NCBI RefSeq assembly: GCF_017255185.1
Contig: NZ_JAFKCZ010000006.1
Location: 310,001-374,000 of the forward strand
DNA length: 64,000 nucleotides
Source of the DNA: Parahaliea mediterranea
Lineage (GTDB): Bacteria > Pseudomonadota > Gammaproteobacteria > Pseudomonadales > Halieaceae
Reading direction: 5' to 3'
Of the stretch, positions 1 through 8,666 are shown in pieces. Numbering within the stretch: the stretch's first letter is position 1; each line of letters starts with the position of its first letter. The translations under genes and the position numbers were made by a program. Under the pieces are notes generated by a model. The model saw only the letters and a program-made list of their open reading frames with translations. It did not search any database and was not told the DNA's origin.

Positions 1-716
1 CCCATCGCGACCCTCCAGCCGTTGTGCAGACCACCCACCACATTGGCGATGGGTACCCGAACATCGGAATAAAATACCTCATGCAGGTCATCGCCACCTG
101 CCATATCCTGGATAGGCCGTATGGAAATCCCGGGAGTATCCATTTTCAGGATCAGCCAGGACAAGCCTTTGTGCCGCTGCGACCCCGGGTCACTGCGTAC
201 CAGTACTTGCTGATAGTCGGAAAACCGGGCAAAGCTCGTCCAGATCTTTTGACCGTTAATCACCAGACAGTCCCCGTCTACAACGGCCTTGGTTTGAATC
301 GCCGCCAGGTCGGATCCGGCACCGGGCTCTGAAAATCCCTGGCACCATATGGCCTCTCCGCTTAGGATTGGCGGCAGATATTGCGATTTTTGTTCATCGG
401 TACCGAACTCAATGATGGTAGGCCCGCCGAGGTTCAGGCCATTGAACCGAAACCCCTCGTCCGGTGCGCCCGCCCTGGTATATTCCTGAAGAAAAATCAA
501 TTGCTCAATCGCATCCATCCCGCGCCCGCCGAACTCTTTTGGCCACGCGATCCCAGCCCAACCGCCTTCGTATAACTTTTGCTGCCAGCTCAGGTCAAAG
601 GCCTTTGCCTCTTCACTCGTTGAAGGCGGCCTTGGCTGCTCCGGGACGTGCTGGGATAGCCATTCTCGAACCTGCAAACGCAGTGCCAGCTGCTGTTCTG
701 TAAAATCAATGTTCAT
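1..716 (-). CDS. acyl-CoA dehydrogenase, C-terminus cut by window edge
   Basis: The reverse strand reads from an ATG at 716 to the window edge without a stop, giving about 238 residues of a flavin-dependent acyl-CoA dehydrogenase. The protein begins MNIDFTEQQLALRLQ, has the N-terminal helical domain with a WAGIAWPKEFGG segment near residue 55, and the substrate/FAD-loop motif FSEPGAGSDLAA near residue 125, followed by NGQKIWTSFA. These are hallmarks of the family, which oxidises an acyl-CoA to the trans-2-enoyl-CoA and passes electrons to ETF. The C-terminal helical domain is outside the window, so the catalytic base cannot be checked. It lies downstream of the acyl-CoA synthetase on the same strand, with a 313-base gap between them. 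Family assignment is secure; substrate is unknown. Confidence 0.93.
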   Translation of the reverse strand, partial: MNIDFTEQQLALRLQVREWLSQHVPEQPRPPSTSEEAKAFDLSWQQKLYEGGWAGIAWPKEFGGRGMDAIEQLIFLQEYTRAGAPDEGFRFNGLNLGGPTIIEFGTDEQKSQYLPPILSGEAIWCQGFSEPGAGSDLAAIQTKAVVDGDCLVINGQKIWTSFARFSDYQQVLVRSDPGSQRHKGLSWLILKMDTPGISIRPIQDMAGGDDLHEVFYSDVRVPIANVVGGLHNGWRVAM

Positions 717-1029
717 TATTTTTTCCTCAACAGGCGACTACTGCCATAAACACCGGGTGATCAATACTAGACGAAACGGCCTGGTATCGGACATCGGCAC
801 TCGGAATCGAATGCCGCAAAGTTGTATCAACACTAGACAGGCACACCCGGCTTACCATCCAGGACCGATTTGGTTTACGCGACAATCGCCATTGCGGCAA
901 TGCGTATTCGCAGCGGTCTGACTTCCAGGCCGTTAGAGCCCGATTCGTACCGGCGCCCACGAGGGGAACCTAATTCGGCGGGTTGGACATCGCCCAACCC
1001 TCCGGTGGCTATTGACAATCATTACTGGC
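717..1029. other. intergenic region with direct repeat and hairpin
   Basis: About 310 bases with no convincing gene lie between two minus-strand genes. Two near-identical 12-mers, TCAATACTAGAC at 761-772 and TCAACACTAGAC at 827-838, form a direct repeat that could be a regulator site for the downstream acyl-CoA dehydrogenase. A stem-loop with arms GGGTTGG (980-986) and CCAACCC (994-1000) lies just after the upstream synthetase gene. It has no T-run, so it is at best a weak terminator or processing site. I see no clear promoter. Confidence 0.4.
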
Positions 1030-2508
1030 TTATTGGGCTGCTCGCAACCTCGCTTCGCGTAGCGCACTTCGACGGACTTTACCCGCATCGTTGCGAAGCG
1101 GACGGTTCACGTATTCAAAGCGATGAGGTATTTTATACGGTGTAATCAGCGCTTCCAGGTGTGACTTTAGAACTTGGTCGTCCACCGAGCCCGGCTCACA
1201 GTCCACGATAGCATGTATCAACTGCTCAGATTGTTCGTCGGGCAGGCCAATGACCGCACACGACCTTACCGTGGGATATTTCTCGATCGCCCCCTCTATT
1301 TCGGCGGGATAGATGTTGCGGCCATTCACGACGATCATATCGGCACGCCGATCAGCCAGGTAGAGGTAGCCCTCGTCATCCAGGTAGCCCATATCGCCAA
1401 CCGATTCCCAGCCGTCCTCGGTCCTTCTCGATTCTGTACCCCGGTAGACATAGGTCGACCCCGGTCCGGAAACAGGCATAAAGTATATCTCGCCAATCTC
1501 GCCCGGGGGGCATTCCTTGTAGGCTTTATCAAGAATTTTAATGCGGCAATACGGTAGTGGCTTACCTACCGATCCCGGGTGCTGCAACCACTCATGTCCA
1601 CTGATGAAGGTGCCCCCGATACGCTCACTGGGCCCATACGCCTCATGCATGACATCCGGCCCAAGCCACTCTATCCAGGCTCGCATCAACCACCTTGGCA
1701 ACGGAGCACCACCACTGATTACCATTTCCAGGCTGGAAAGGTCATAGCGTAATCGAACGTCCTCGGGTAGATTCCAGATTCTTAACATCATCGTGGGAAC
1801 CAGGGTGATTCTGTCCACACGATGCCGCTCAATGAGTTGGAGAAACTGTTCGGCATCAAAGCGCCGCATAAGAACTACTGTGCAACCGTTAAGAATCCCT
1901 TGCCATACCGCGGTGAAAGGCGTTGCGTGGTATAAGGGGCCAGGTACTACAGCGGCATCTCTAGCCTGAAACAAGGACAGTACACTGCCGGCGTCCAATT
2001 CAGCTCGATTGCTCGGGATTATCAGCTTCGGAACGCCAGTGCTGCCCCCCGACGCCAATGCCCGCTCGCCCCCGACTATCGGCAAATCCGGCAGAGGCTC
2101 ATCAGGCCAATCTTCGCCTGGCTCAAAGTCCGTTGGTAGACAGGTATAGTCGAGGCCGCTGGCATTGTCAGCCACAATGAGCGCAGGCCTGGCCCGCTCG
2201 GCTAGCTGTATTAACTCAGCTTGAGGCATACTGGACGATATGGGATTGGGTAATGCACCCACTTTCCAACAAGCGAGTATCGCAACCAGCACCTCGATGC
2301 CATTTGGCATCGCAAGGGTTACGACGTCGTCGTACTTGACGCCAAGACCACGATATGCCTGCGCCATTCGCGTTGAGCGCCGGTCGAGATCAGCAATCGT
2401 TAGTTGTTGCTCTTCGACATAGATGGCAACACGTTCAGGTTCTTGCGCTGCCAGTTCGGCAATTACCTGAACGTATGGCTTTGCATTATCTGACTTCATA
2501 CCCGCCAT
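1030..2508 (-). CDS. AMP-forming acyl-CoA synthetase (ANL superfamily)
   Basis: An acyl-CoA ligase of about 492 residues that would activate a carboxylic acid through an acyl-adenylate and transfer it to CoA. The P-loop reads ASGGSTGVPK, a variant of the usual SGTTGxPKG that I associate with the bile-acid-CoA-ligase-like branch. The A5 motif is YGPSE, the hinge region has ADRRADMIVVNGRNIYP, and the C-terminal catalytic lysine is in NDAGKVRR. The gene diverges from an AraC-type regulator. Three starts are possible: GTG 2514, ATG 2508 and ATG 2499. I chose 2508 because GGTGGGA lies immediately upstream. Substrate is not determined; the surrounding island suggests a bulky or branched acid. Confidence 0.9.
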   Translation of the reverse strand: MAGMKSDNAKPYVQVIAELAAQEPERVAIYVEEQQLTIADLDRRSTRMAQAYRGLGVKYDDVVTLAMPNGIEVLVAILACWKVGALPNPISSSMPQAELIQLAERARPALIVADNASGLDYTCLPTDFEPGEDWPDEPLPDLPIVGGERALASGGSTGVPKLIIPSNRAELDAGSVLSLFQARDAAVVPGPLYHATPFTAVWQGILNGCTVVLMRRFDAEQFLQLIERHRVDRITLVPTMMLRIWNLPEDVRLRYDLSSLEMVISGGAPLPRWLMRAWIEWLGPDVMHEAYGPSERIGGTFISGHEWLQHPGSVGKPLPYCRIKILDKAYKECPPGEIGEIYFMPVSGPGSTYVYRGTESRRTEDGWESVGDMGYLDDEGYLYLADRRADMIVVNGRNIYPAEIEGAIEKYPTVRSCAVIGLPDEQSEQLIHAIVDCEPGSVDDQVLKSHLEALITPYKIPHRFEYVNRPLRNDAGKVRRSALREARLRAAQ

Positions 2509-2665
2509 TCCCACCGATTACTAAAGCCACAGACACTCATATAGTCACCGACTAACAATAGATAGTATATTAGTGCTTGGAGCTAAACAGACACTAAATA
2601 ATTCCATTAAAGCCAAATCAGATTCATAATTAACCAGCAAGAGACGTCAACCCAGTGCGGAATCC
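2509..2665. promoter_or_regulatory. divergent promoter region, CAGACACT repeats
   Basis: This AT-rich region separates the synthetase (minus) from the AraC-type regulator (plus). CAGACACT occurs as a direct repeat at 2530-2537 and 2588-2595. TTAGTG (2570-2575) and CACTAA (2592-2597) form an inverted pair. AraC proteins usually bind direct repeats, so the CAGACACT pair is a reasonable candidate site for the adjacent regulator. This is inference from position only. Confidence 0.35.
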
Positions 2666-3667
2666 ATGAATTTACAGCGCAGCGATTCAAAGAACAAAAT
2701 CTCGTACTACCTCAAACGGATGGCTTATCGTGGCTTCAGCGAAAGTGAAGTTTTGGATGGTTGCAGTATCCGCAGCAGTGCTAATCCATCCGAGGGTTTT
2801 CGTGCTGCGCCTGATCAATACCGGAAGGTCATCAGCAATATGCTGAGACTTACCGGCTGCGAAAGCCTCGGACTTGAACTCGGCGCGGAAATTAAAGTCA
2901 GCGACCTCGGAGTTCTCGGCTATGCGACGCTGAGCAGCACCACCCTGGCTCAGGCACGTACGGTCATTCACCGCTACCATAACCTAAATGAATACCTCGT
3001 ATTACCGCTGGATCATATACACGGCAACAAGTGGACCTGTGAACTGAAGGAAATGTTTCCTCTGGGCGGACTGATTCGCTTCGCCACCGAGGAGTTTATC
3101 ACTCGCGCCATGGCGCTATCTTCTACCTTGACCGACAGGGAATTCCTGCCTCTTGAAGTTCATCTTCAGTATCCCGAACCAGCTTATGGCAGTAAGTACA
3201 GCAAGATTTTCGGCTGCCCGATCTATTTTGATCAACCCAAAACACTGATTCATTTCGACGCACGTCGACTCGACGACCCCATTGTGATGGCCGACGAAGA
3301 CGTCTTTTCCCTGTGCGACCAACTCTGTAGCCAACTGATCAAACAACAGCAGCACTCCGATAAAATTTCGGAGCGCATACGCTACATTCTTCTTAATATG
3401 CCAGGAAGTTTCATCGGCCTGAATGAAATGGCGGAGAAACTGTCTATCAGCCCCAGGACCCTGGCGCGGCGCTTGCGAAGCGAGGGCATTACTTACCAGG
3501 AGCTTATCAATACGCTGCGCAAAGAATTGGCACTTGAATACCTTTCATGCACCGATCTTACGCCAAAAGAAATCAGCTACGCCCTGGGATTTTCAAATGT
3601 CAGCAACTTCAGGCGCGCTTTCAAGAGCTGGACCGGGAAGAAAGTCTCCGAGTATCGGCAAGAATAG
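2666..3667 (+). CDS. AraC-family transcriptional regulator
   Basis: A 333-residue regulator. The first 200 or so residues resemble the arabinose-binding-like sensor domain of OruR/ArgR-type AraC proteins. The last 90 residues hold two helix-turn-helices: the first around LNEMAEKLSISPRTLARRL and the second around PKEISYALGFSNVSNFRRAF, ending in the typical SWTGKKVSEYR. Such proteins normally sense a small effector and activate a nearby catabolic operon. It is transcribed away from the acyl-CoA synthetase and sits about 100 bases before an acyl-CoA dehydrogenase on its own strand, so it likely controls one or both. The effector is unknown. Confidence 0.93.
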   Translation: MNLQRSDSKNKISYYLKRMAYRGFSESEVLDGCSIRSSANPSEGFRAAPDQYRKVISNMLRLTGCESLGLELGAEIKVSDLGVLGYATLSSTTLAQARTVIHRYHNLNEYLVLPLDHIHGNKWTCELKEMFPLGGLIRFATEEFITRAMALSSTLTDREFLPLEVHLQYPEPAYGSKYSKIFGCPIYFDQPKTLIHFDARRLDDPIVMADEDVFSLCDQLCSQLIKQQQHSDKISERIRYILLNMPGSFIGLNEMAEKLSISPRTLARRLRSEGITYQELINTLRKELALEYLSCTDLTPKEISYALGFSNVSNFRRAFKSWTGKKVSEYRQE

Positions 3668-3769
3668 TACTATTGTCGCAACACTGTCTTTTTCGGACAC
3701 ATCTTACTGATACCAGCGGCTTCGGATTATGCGAGCATTTAACTCAAGATAAGCAATGAAGCAGTCGCA

Positions 3770-4789
3770 ATGAACTATCTGCCAGATTCAGACCAAGAAC
3801 AGATAATCGCCGCCTTTCAGCAGGTACTGCAAAGTAAATTTCCATTATCGAGGCTAAATCCACAATCCGGCACTGCGCCTTCTGACCTCGCGCTTTGGCC
3901 AGATCTCGCGGAACTGGGGTGGCTGGCTATCTCCTCTGAAGAAGGAATAGGCGGATCAGGGCTGACTTTGGCAGAGGAGGCCTTGCTCTTCATCGAAGCG
4001 GGAAGACACCTGCTGTCACCCCACTTTTTAGCCGGTAGCCTTGCCCTGACGTTGCTTTGCAACTCAGATATGGATCAAGTCCGGCTCTCCATCGCCAGCG
4101 GCGAAAGCATTGTCTGCCCGCTGATTGGCAACGATTTAAACACATACAATGGCAATACCGTTTCCGGCTCGTTCTATGCACTGGATGCGGAGCGTTGTGC
4201 CTATGGCTTGGTTACCGGCACTGAAGGCAGCTGCCTGGTTGCAATGAGCGCAGGAAAAGTCACCGAAGAACGCGGTATTGACGAGAGCATACCGCTATTT
4301 CGTATCGATTTCGACGGTGTGCCCCCCGTGACCGCCAGCAACAATAGTTACGTGTTTTACCAGGCTGTGGTAATGGCCGCCGCCATGGCGACCGGTGTAT
4401 CCGAACGCGCACTGGCGTTATCTGTTGACTATGCAAAAGAAAGACAGCAGTTCGGCAAGCCGATTGCCTCATTCCAGGCAATGAAGCACTATTGCGCCGA
4501 AATGGCGCTACGCAGCGAAGCTGCGCTATCCCTGGTGGTGCAAGCTGCCCTGGAATTGGAAAGTTCCGACAAAGCCGCGACTTATGACAGCCTTGCGGCC
4601 AAGTGGATGGCCTGTGAGGCCGCAAGAAAAAACGCAGAGCTGGCAATACAGATTCATGGTGCAATGGGGTTTACACAAGAGATGCCAGTCCACTACCTTT
4701 ACAAACGTGCCCATATACTGGAAACCTTGTTTGCGGACCAGCAAATGCTGGTTGAGCAGCTTAGCGAACAGGCGTCTCCCTCAGTATGA
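3770..4789 (+). CDS. short acyl-CoA dehydrogenase, FadE28-like type
   Basis: A 339-residue acyl-CoA dehydrogenase, shorter than the usual 380-400. The N-terminal helical domain and a reduced beta-domain are followed by the diagnostic RQQFGKPIASFQAMKHY segment and a C-terminal QIHGAMGFTQEMPVHYLYKR stretch. The usual SEPxAGSD substrate loop of the middle domain is not recognisable, a feature of the partner subunits of heteromeric alpha2beta2 dehydrogenases such as those of actinobacterial sterol side-chain degradation. It therefore may need a second dehydrogenase subunit. The nearest full-type candidates are at 1-716 and 15224-16405. No strong ribosome-binding site precedes the ATG. It follows the AraC regulator and is convergent with the alcohol dehydrogenase. 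Confidence 0.88.
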   Translation: MNYLPDSDQEQIIAAFQQVLQSKFPLSRLNPQSGTAPSDLALWPDLAELGWLAISSEEGIGGSGLTLAEEALLFIEAGRHLLSPHFLAGSLALTLLCNSDMDQVRLSIASGESIVCPLIGNDLNTYNGNTVSGSFYALDAERCAYGLVTGTEGSCLVAMSAGKVTEERGIDESIPLFRIDFDGVPPVTASNNSYVFYQAVVMAAAMATGVSERALALSVDYAKERQQFGKPIASFQAMKHYCAEMALRSEAALSLVVQAALELESSDKAATYDSLAAKWMACEAARKNAELAIQIHGAMGFTQEMPVHYLYKRAHILETLFADQQMLVEQLSEQASPSV

Positions 4790-4805
4790 CCCCAGTGGAT
4801 ATGCC

Positions 4806-4830
4806 GGCGCCGCGATATCGCCTCGGCGCC
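4806..4830. terminator. stem-loop between convergent genes
   Basis: Perfect 7-base arms GGCGCCG (4806-4812) and CGGCGCC (4824-4830) flank an 11-base loop, 16 bases past the dehydrogenase stop and in the gap between convergent genes. There is no U-run after it, so its role as a terminator is tentative. Confidence 0.3.
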
Positions 4831-4941
4831 TACATCCGTGTGACAGCCAAGGGGCGCACGCAGTGCTGGACAACAAGATTGTACAGTTGGAAGGCCACCC
4901 GACGGTAAAGGCGTTCAGACCAGCCGATTAGCACGACTTGC

Positions 4942-6036
4942 TCAAAACTCCGGTATCAGGCAGGAGTGAATGGACTCGTCTCCGGGTATCTCCCGCGCAA
5001 GCGTTTTGATCGCGAGTTCCGCGTCTTTCAGCGGGAAATTATGGGTATGCATCTCCTGAAGTGGATATCGCCTCGCTTCGATGGCACGAATGGCTGATCG
5101 GTAGCCACTGGAGGTCACACCACTCGCCCCCTGAATCGTCAGCTCCTTGCCAATAACTTCGTCGCTGACGAATCCGGGGATCTCCTTGGCGCCTTTCATA
5201 CCAGCCAGGACAATACGCCCACCTCGACGAGCAAAGCGAATGGCATCCGTTACCGGACGGGTGGCATAGGGAGTCAAATCGATGACGACATCGACACCGC
5301 GGCCCTGGGTCAACTCCTTGACGCGGGATTTCGCATCTTCGTTTTCAACATCGATCGTGTGGCTCGCCCCAAACAGTTTTGCCAGTCGCAGCTTTTCCGC
5401 GTCGGCAGCCAGCCCCGTGACTATTATGTCACCAGCACCCGCTTCACGGGCCGCAATAACACTCGCCAGCCCACGCTGACCTGGCCCCATTATCAATACC
5501 GATTCTCCCAACTGTGTCCGCGGAAGCTCCACCGCCCAGCGAAATCCAGCTCCCAGCGGATTGAACATTACGGCTATCTCCGCGGGTAACGCCGGATCAA
5601 CGGGATGTACGATGGAATTGGCGTCGATATACATGTACTGGGAATAGGCGCCCCACAGACCTGGCCTGTAAGTAAGCGGCAAAAAGGAATACACACGGAT
5701 ATCGCTACACTGCTGATACTGACCGCTGTAGCAGGTATGGCAATGGTGACAGGCAATCTGTGCTTCCACGGCTACCCGATCACCGACGTCAACCTTCCAT
5801 CGGCGCGCCGCCTTGTCACCTATCGCGGCTATTGTACCCAGGGGTTCGTGGCCGGGAATCGCTGGATAGGGAACTGGCAACTGGCCTTCATACTGCTCGT
5901 AGTCGCTACCACAGATACCACAGGCTTCGATCTTTAGGATCGCGCTTTCATCGTCGATATCGGGTATCGGGACGTCGCGTGCCTCCAGCGTCCTGACGCC
6001 GGTTTGTACCATAGCAAACGAGGTTTTCGGGAGCAT
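4942..6036 (-). CDS. zinc-dependent alcohol dehydrogenase (MDR family)
   Basis: A 364-residue medium-chain dehydrogenase. It shows the catalytic-zinc region CGICGSDYEQYEG and GHEPLGTI, the structural-zinc loop CHHCHTCYSGQYQQC (C-x2-C-x2-C-x7-C), and a Rossmann motif GPGQRGLAS near residue 185. The family oxidises secondary or primary alcohols with NAD(P). It is the last gene of the long minus-strand operon, 146 bases downstream of the MFS transporter, so co-transcription is likely but less tight than within the operon core. The substrate is unknown; a hydroxylated intermediate of the island substrate is plausible. Confidence 0.9.
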   Translation of the reverse strand: MLPKTSFAMVQTGVRTLEARDVPIPDIDDESAILKIEACGICGSDYEQYEGQLPVPYPAIPGHEPLGTIAAIGDKAARRWKVDVGDRVAVEAQIACHHCHTCYSGQYQQCSDIRVYSFLPLTYRPGLWGAYSQYMYIDANSIVHPVDPALPAEIAVMFNPLGAGFRWAVELPRTQLGESVLIMGPGQRGLASVIAAREAGAGDIIVTGLAADAEKLRLAKLFGASHTIDVENEDAKSRVKELTQGRGVDVVIDLTPYATRPVTDAIRFARRGGRIVLAGMKGAKEIPGFVSDEVIGKELTIQGASGVTSSGYRSAIRAIEARRYPLQEMHTHNFPLKDAELAIKTLAREIPGDESIHSCLIPEF

Positions 6037-6182
6037 CTTTGCAAGCCTTCGTGGAGTTTCTATCCCGGATTATCCCGCATTTGCGTGCAGCCCGGAGAGT
6101 CAAAGCCCCCCATAAACGCCTGTCTTATCCATCCACTTTACCCGCCTCATTGCGACTTTCAGCAGCTTGGAAAGCCGCTGAT

Positions 6183-7505
6183 TCAGGCGATGGCGCGCTG
6201 CGCCTGTCGATAGCCGGACAAACCCACCCAGGCCACAGAAGCCGCCAGAGGGTAAAATACGAGTGCCACCACTGCCATTGAATAGTGCAGTGAATAGTCG
6301 TCTTTGAATACATAGTCGGTAAAAAAGGCGATACAGCTACCACCCAGCGCCAAACCAAACAGGCTCGTGGCAAACAGGAATAACGCCGATACCTGCGCCC
6401 GCATCCGGTTGGGTGTAATCAGCTGGAGCGCCGCCAGACCTACGCCAGCATGGGCAAACTGGAAAAACTGCGCGATCGCAAATAACACCATGGACAGCCA
6501 AGCGCTTGGGACTAGCGCTGCTGCGATCGACGGCAGGGCAACCGCACTGGCAATCAAGGCCACCAAACGCAAGTTTGCATCGCCAAACCCCCTTCTTTCC
6601 AGCCAGCCGGCCATGGGAGCCCCGCAGATCGTTCCCAGACAACCGCCAACAATGAACACCAGGCCAAGAAACGTGCCGCTGGCGGATTTAGACATGCCGT
6701 GTGTGCGAAAGAAAAACTCTGGAAGCCAAATTGTTACCCCGTAGCCAACAATCGCCATCATCGACATGCTGCCTATGACTCCAAAATAAGCCCGACGATA
6801 AGTGCAAAGGTGTAACCAAACGGCAGTGACCGGCACCGGATCCCCGGTATCCAGGGCTGTTTGTTTTCTAGGGGGCTCCCTAACCATCAGCAACAAAAAA
6901 GCGATGATAAACCCCGGCAAGCCGACACTGACAAAAGTCATCTGCCAGGGTTTCAATACGACGCCAAGGGCGGGAACGGAAATGGCCCCAATCGATGCGT
7001 ACCACTCATACAGCCAACCACCAATCATATAGGAGCCGCCGCTACCCAGTGCAATACCGGACGCATAGATTGAGGTCGCATACTTCAGGCGTTTCGGGGG
7101 AAAGTAGTCGCCGAATAACGAATAGGCCGCCGGAGACAGCGCAGCCTCACCGACACCCACGCCAGCGCGGGCCAGAAACAAACCGGCATGAGTCTTGGCG
7201 AGACCACAGACTCCCGTCATGCAGCTCCACAAAGCTATGCCAGAAACGATAATCCACTTTCTCGAAAAGCGGTCGGCCAACCAGGCGATGGGAAAACCGA
7301 GAAAGATATAGAACAGGGTGAAAGCCCAGCCATGCAAAATACTGAACTCGAAGTCAGTGAGGGAAAACTCCTCCCGAATTGGTCCCACCATGACTGCGAG
7401 AATGTTTCTGTCTACAAAGGACAGGATATAGGCGAACACCAGCAAGGCCAGGACATAGTTAGCGACCCTTGGGTTCGGATAAGTACTCTGCTGTTCCGAA
7501 GACAC
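6183..7505 (-). CDS. MFS transporter, spinster-like
   Basis: A 440-residue protein with about 12 hydrophobic segments. The first-helix region YILSFVDRNILAVMVGPI and the loop LADRFSRKWIIVSG fit the spinster-like branch of the major facilitator superfamily. Bacterial members near catabolic genes usually import or export organic acids. The only reasonable start is a GTG at 7505 without a clear ribosome-binding site. It lies 9 bases after the thiolase stop, which suggests translational coupling. Its position inside the operon argues for transport of the pathway substrate or an intermediate. Confidence 0.9.
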   Translation of the reverse strand: MSSEQQSTYPNPRVANYVLALLVFAYILSFVDRNILAVMVGPIREEFSLTDFEFSILHGWAFTLFYIFLGFPIAWLADRFSRKWIIVSGIALWSCMTGVCGLAKTHAGLFLARAGVGVGEAALSPAAYSLFGDYFPPKRLKYATSIYASGIALGSGGSYMIGGWLYEWYASIGAISVPALGVVLKPWQMTFVSVGLPGFIIAFLLLMVREPPRKQTALDTGDPVPVTAVWLHLCTYRRAYFGVIGSMSMMAIVGYGVTIWLPEFFFRTHGMSKSASGTFLGLVFIVGGCLGTICGAPMAGWLERRGFGDANLRLVALIASAVALPSIAAALVPSAWLSMVLFAIAQFFQFAHAGVGLAALQLITPNRMRAQVSALFLFATSLFGLALGGSCIAFFTDYVFKDDYSLHYSMAVVALVFYPLAASVAWVGLSGYRQAQRAIA

Positions 7506-7514
7506 GGCGAGGTA

Positions 7515-8666
7515 CTAGCGCTCAATGCCAAGAATGGCGACGGCACAGCCGGTTGGGAAACCGCCAATATTATGTGACAGCGCAAGGGTCGCGTCTCGAC
7601 GAATGGATCTCTCACCCGCCCTTTTTTGAAGCTGAAGCACGTTCTCGACCATCATTCGGACACCACTGGCGCCTGTTGGGTGACCGAAAGCCTTCAAACC
7701 GCCATCCGTATTTACTGGCAATCCCCCGTCCAGTTCAAAGTAGCCGTCGTCGATGTAGTTTTTGGCTTCACCTTTTTCAATAAAGCCAAGATCTTCATAG
7801 GAAAGCAGCTCGGTCAGCGTGAAACAATCGTGTACTTGCGCCAGATGAATCTCCTTTGCGGGATTGCTCACTCCGGCCATGGCGTAGGCTTCGCGTGCGG
7901 CATTCTCGGTTGGTTTCCATCGACGGAAATCAAAGGTTGGATCTCTGTTCGGATCCGGTGCGCAGCCGCTGCCAATACCTTTGATGTATACAGGATTGTC
8001 CCTATACGAGCGCGCCTGATCCGCCCTGGTGAGAATAACTGCGGCGCAACCGTCGGTTTGCGCCGCGCAGTCGTAAAGACCAAAGGGCCAGGATATCATC
8101 CTGCCATTCATAGCCTCTTCTACGGAAATACGTTTCTTCAGAAAGGATTTTGGCGCGAGAGACCCATTATAATGATTTTTGACAGCGATCTTTGCCAGAT
8201 GCTCTTTGCCGGCCCCATACTTTTCAAAATAGGGTTGTGCACATACGGCGAACCAACCAGCCGGTGTCGCCGGAAGCCCCCTGACATCTGAAATGTTCAC
8301 TGTAGGACCGGAAACGCCTCGATCTTTTGGCTTGTCATAGCCAACCACCAGGACCGTTTCATACACACCCGCAGCAATAGACATGGCTGCGGCACGCACG
8401 GCTTCCGTTCCGGTCGCGCAATAATTCATAACCGATGTCAACGGCTTGTAGAGCTTCAGGGCTTCGGAGACTTCCACCGGCCCACTTTTACTGTATAGAG
8501 AACCACAGTAGATCGCGTCGATCTGCCCCGCCGGATCATTGATACTCGCATCGTCGTAGGCTTCGTAGACCGCGTCGACGATCATATCCTCCTCGCTGCG
8601 ATCCCAGTTTTCACCGAACTGACAACAGCCAACCCCTACAATCGCTACCTTGTCTTTCAAACTCAT
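7515..8666 (-). CDS. thiolase, SCP-x type, catalytic Cys present
   Basis: A 383-residue thiolase-superfamily protein. The nucleophile region SVMNYCATGTEAVRAA places the catalytic Cys at residue 83. HDCFTLTELL near residue 285 and the C-terminal KAFGHPTGASG carry the other expected active-site features. It would cleave a 3-ketoacyl-CoA with CoA. Its ATG overlaps the stop of the upstream DUF35-containing gene by 4 bases (ATGA), a strong sign that the two products act together, since DUF35 proteins commonly form complexes with SCP-x-like thiolases. This thiolase looks active, unlike the Cys-less paralogue at 16680-17831. Confidence 0.92.
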   Translation of the reverse strand: MSLKDKVAIVGVGCCQFGENWDRSEEDMIVDAVYEAYDDASINDPAGQIDAIYCGSLYSKSGPVEVSEALKLYKPLTSVMNYCATGTEAVRAAAMSIAAGVYETVLVVGYDKPKDRGVSGPTVNISDVRGLPATPAGWFAVCAQPYFEKYGAGKEHLAKIAVKNHYNGSLAPKSFLKKRISVEEAMNGRMISWPFGLYDCAAQTDGCAAVILTRADQARSYRDNPVYIKGIGSGCAPDPNRDPTFDFRRWKPTENAAREAYAMAGVSNPAKEIHLAQVHDCFTLTELLSYEDLGFIEKGEAKNYIDDGYFELDGGLPVNTDGGLKAFGHPTGASGVRMMVENVLQLQKRAGERSIRRDATLALSHNIGGFPTGCAVAILGIER

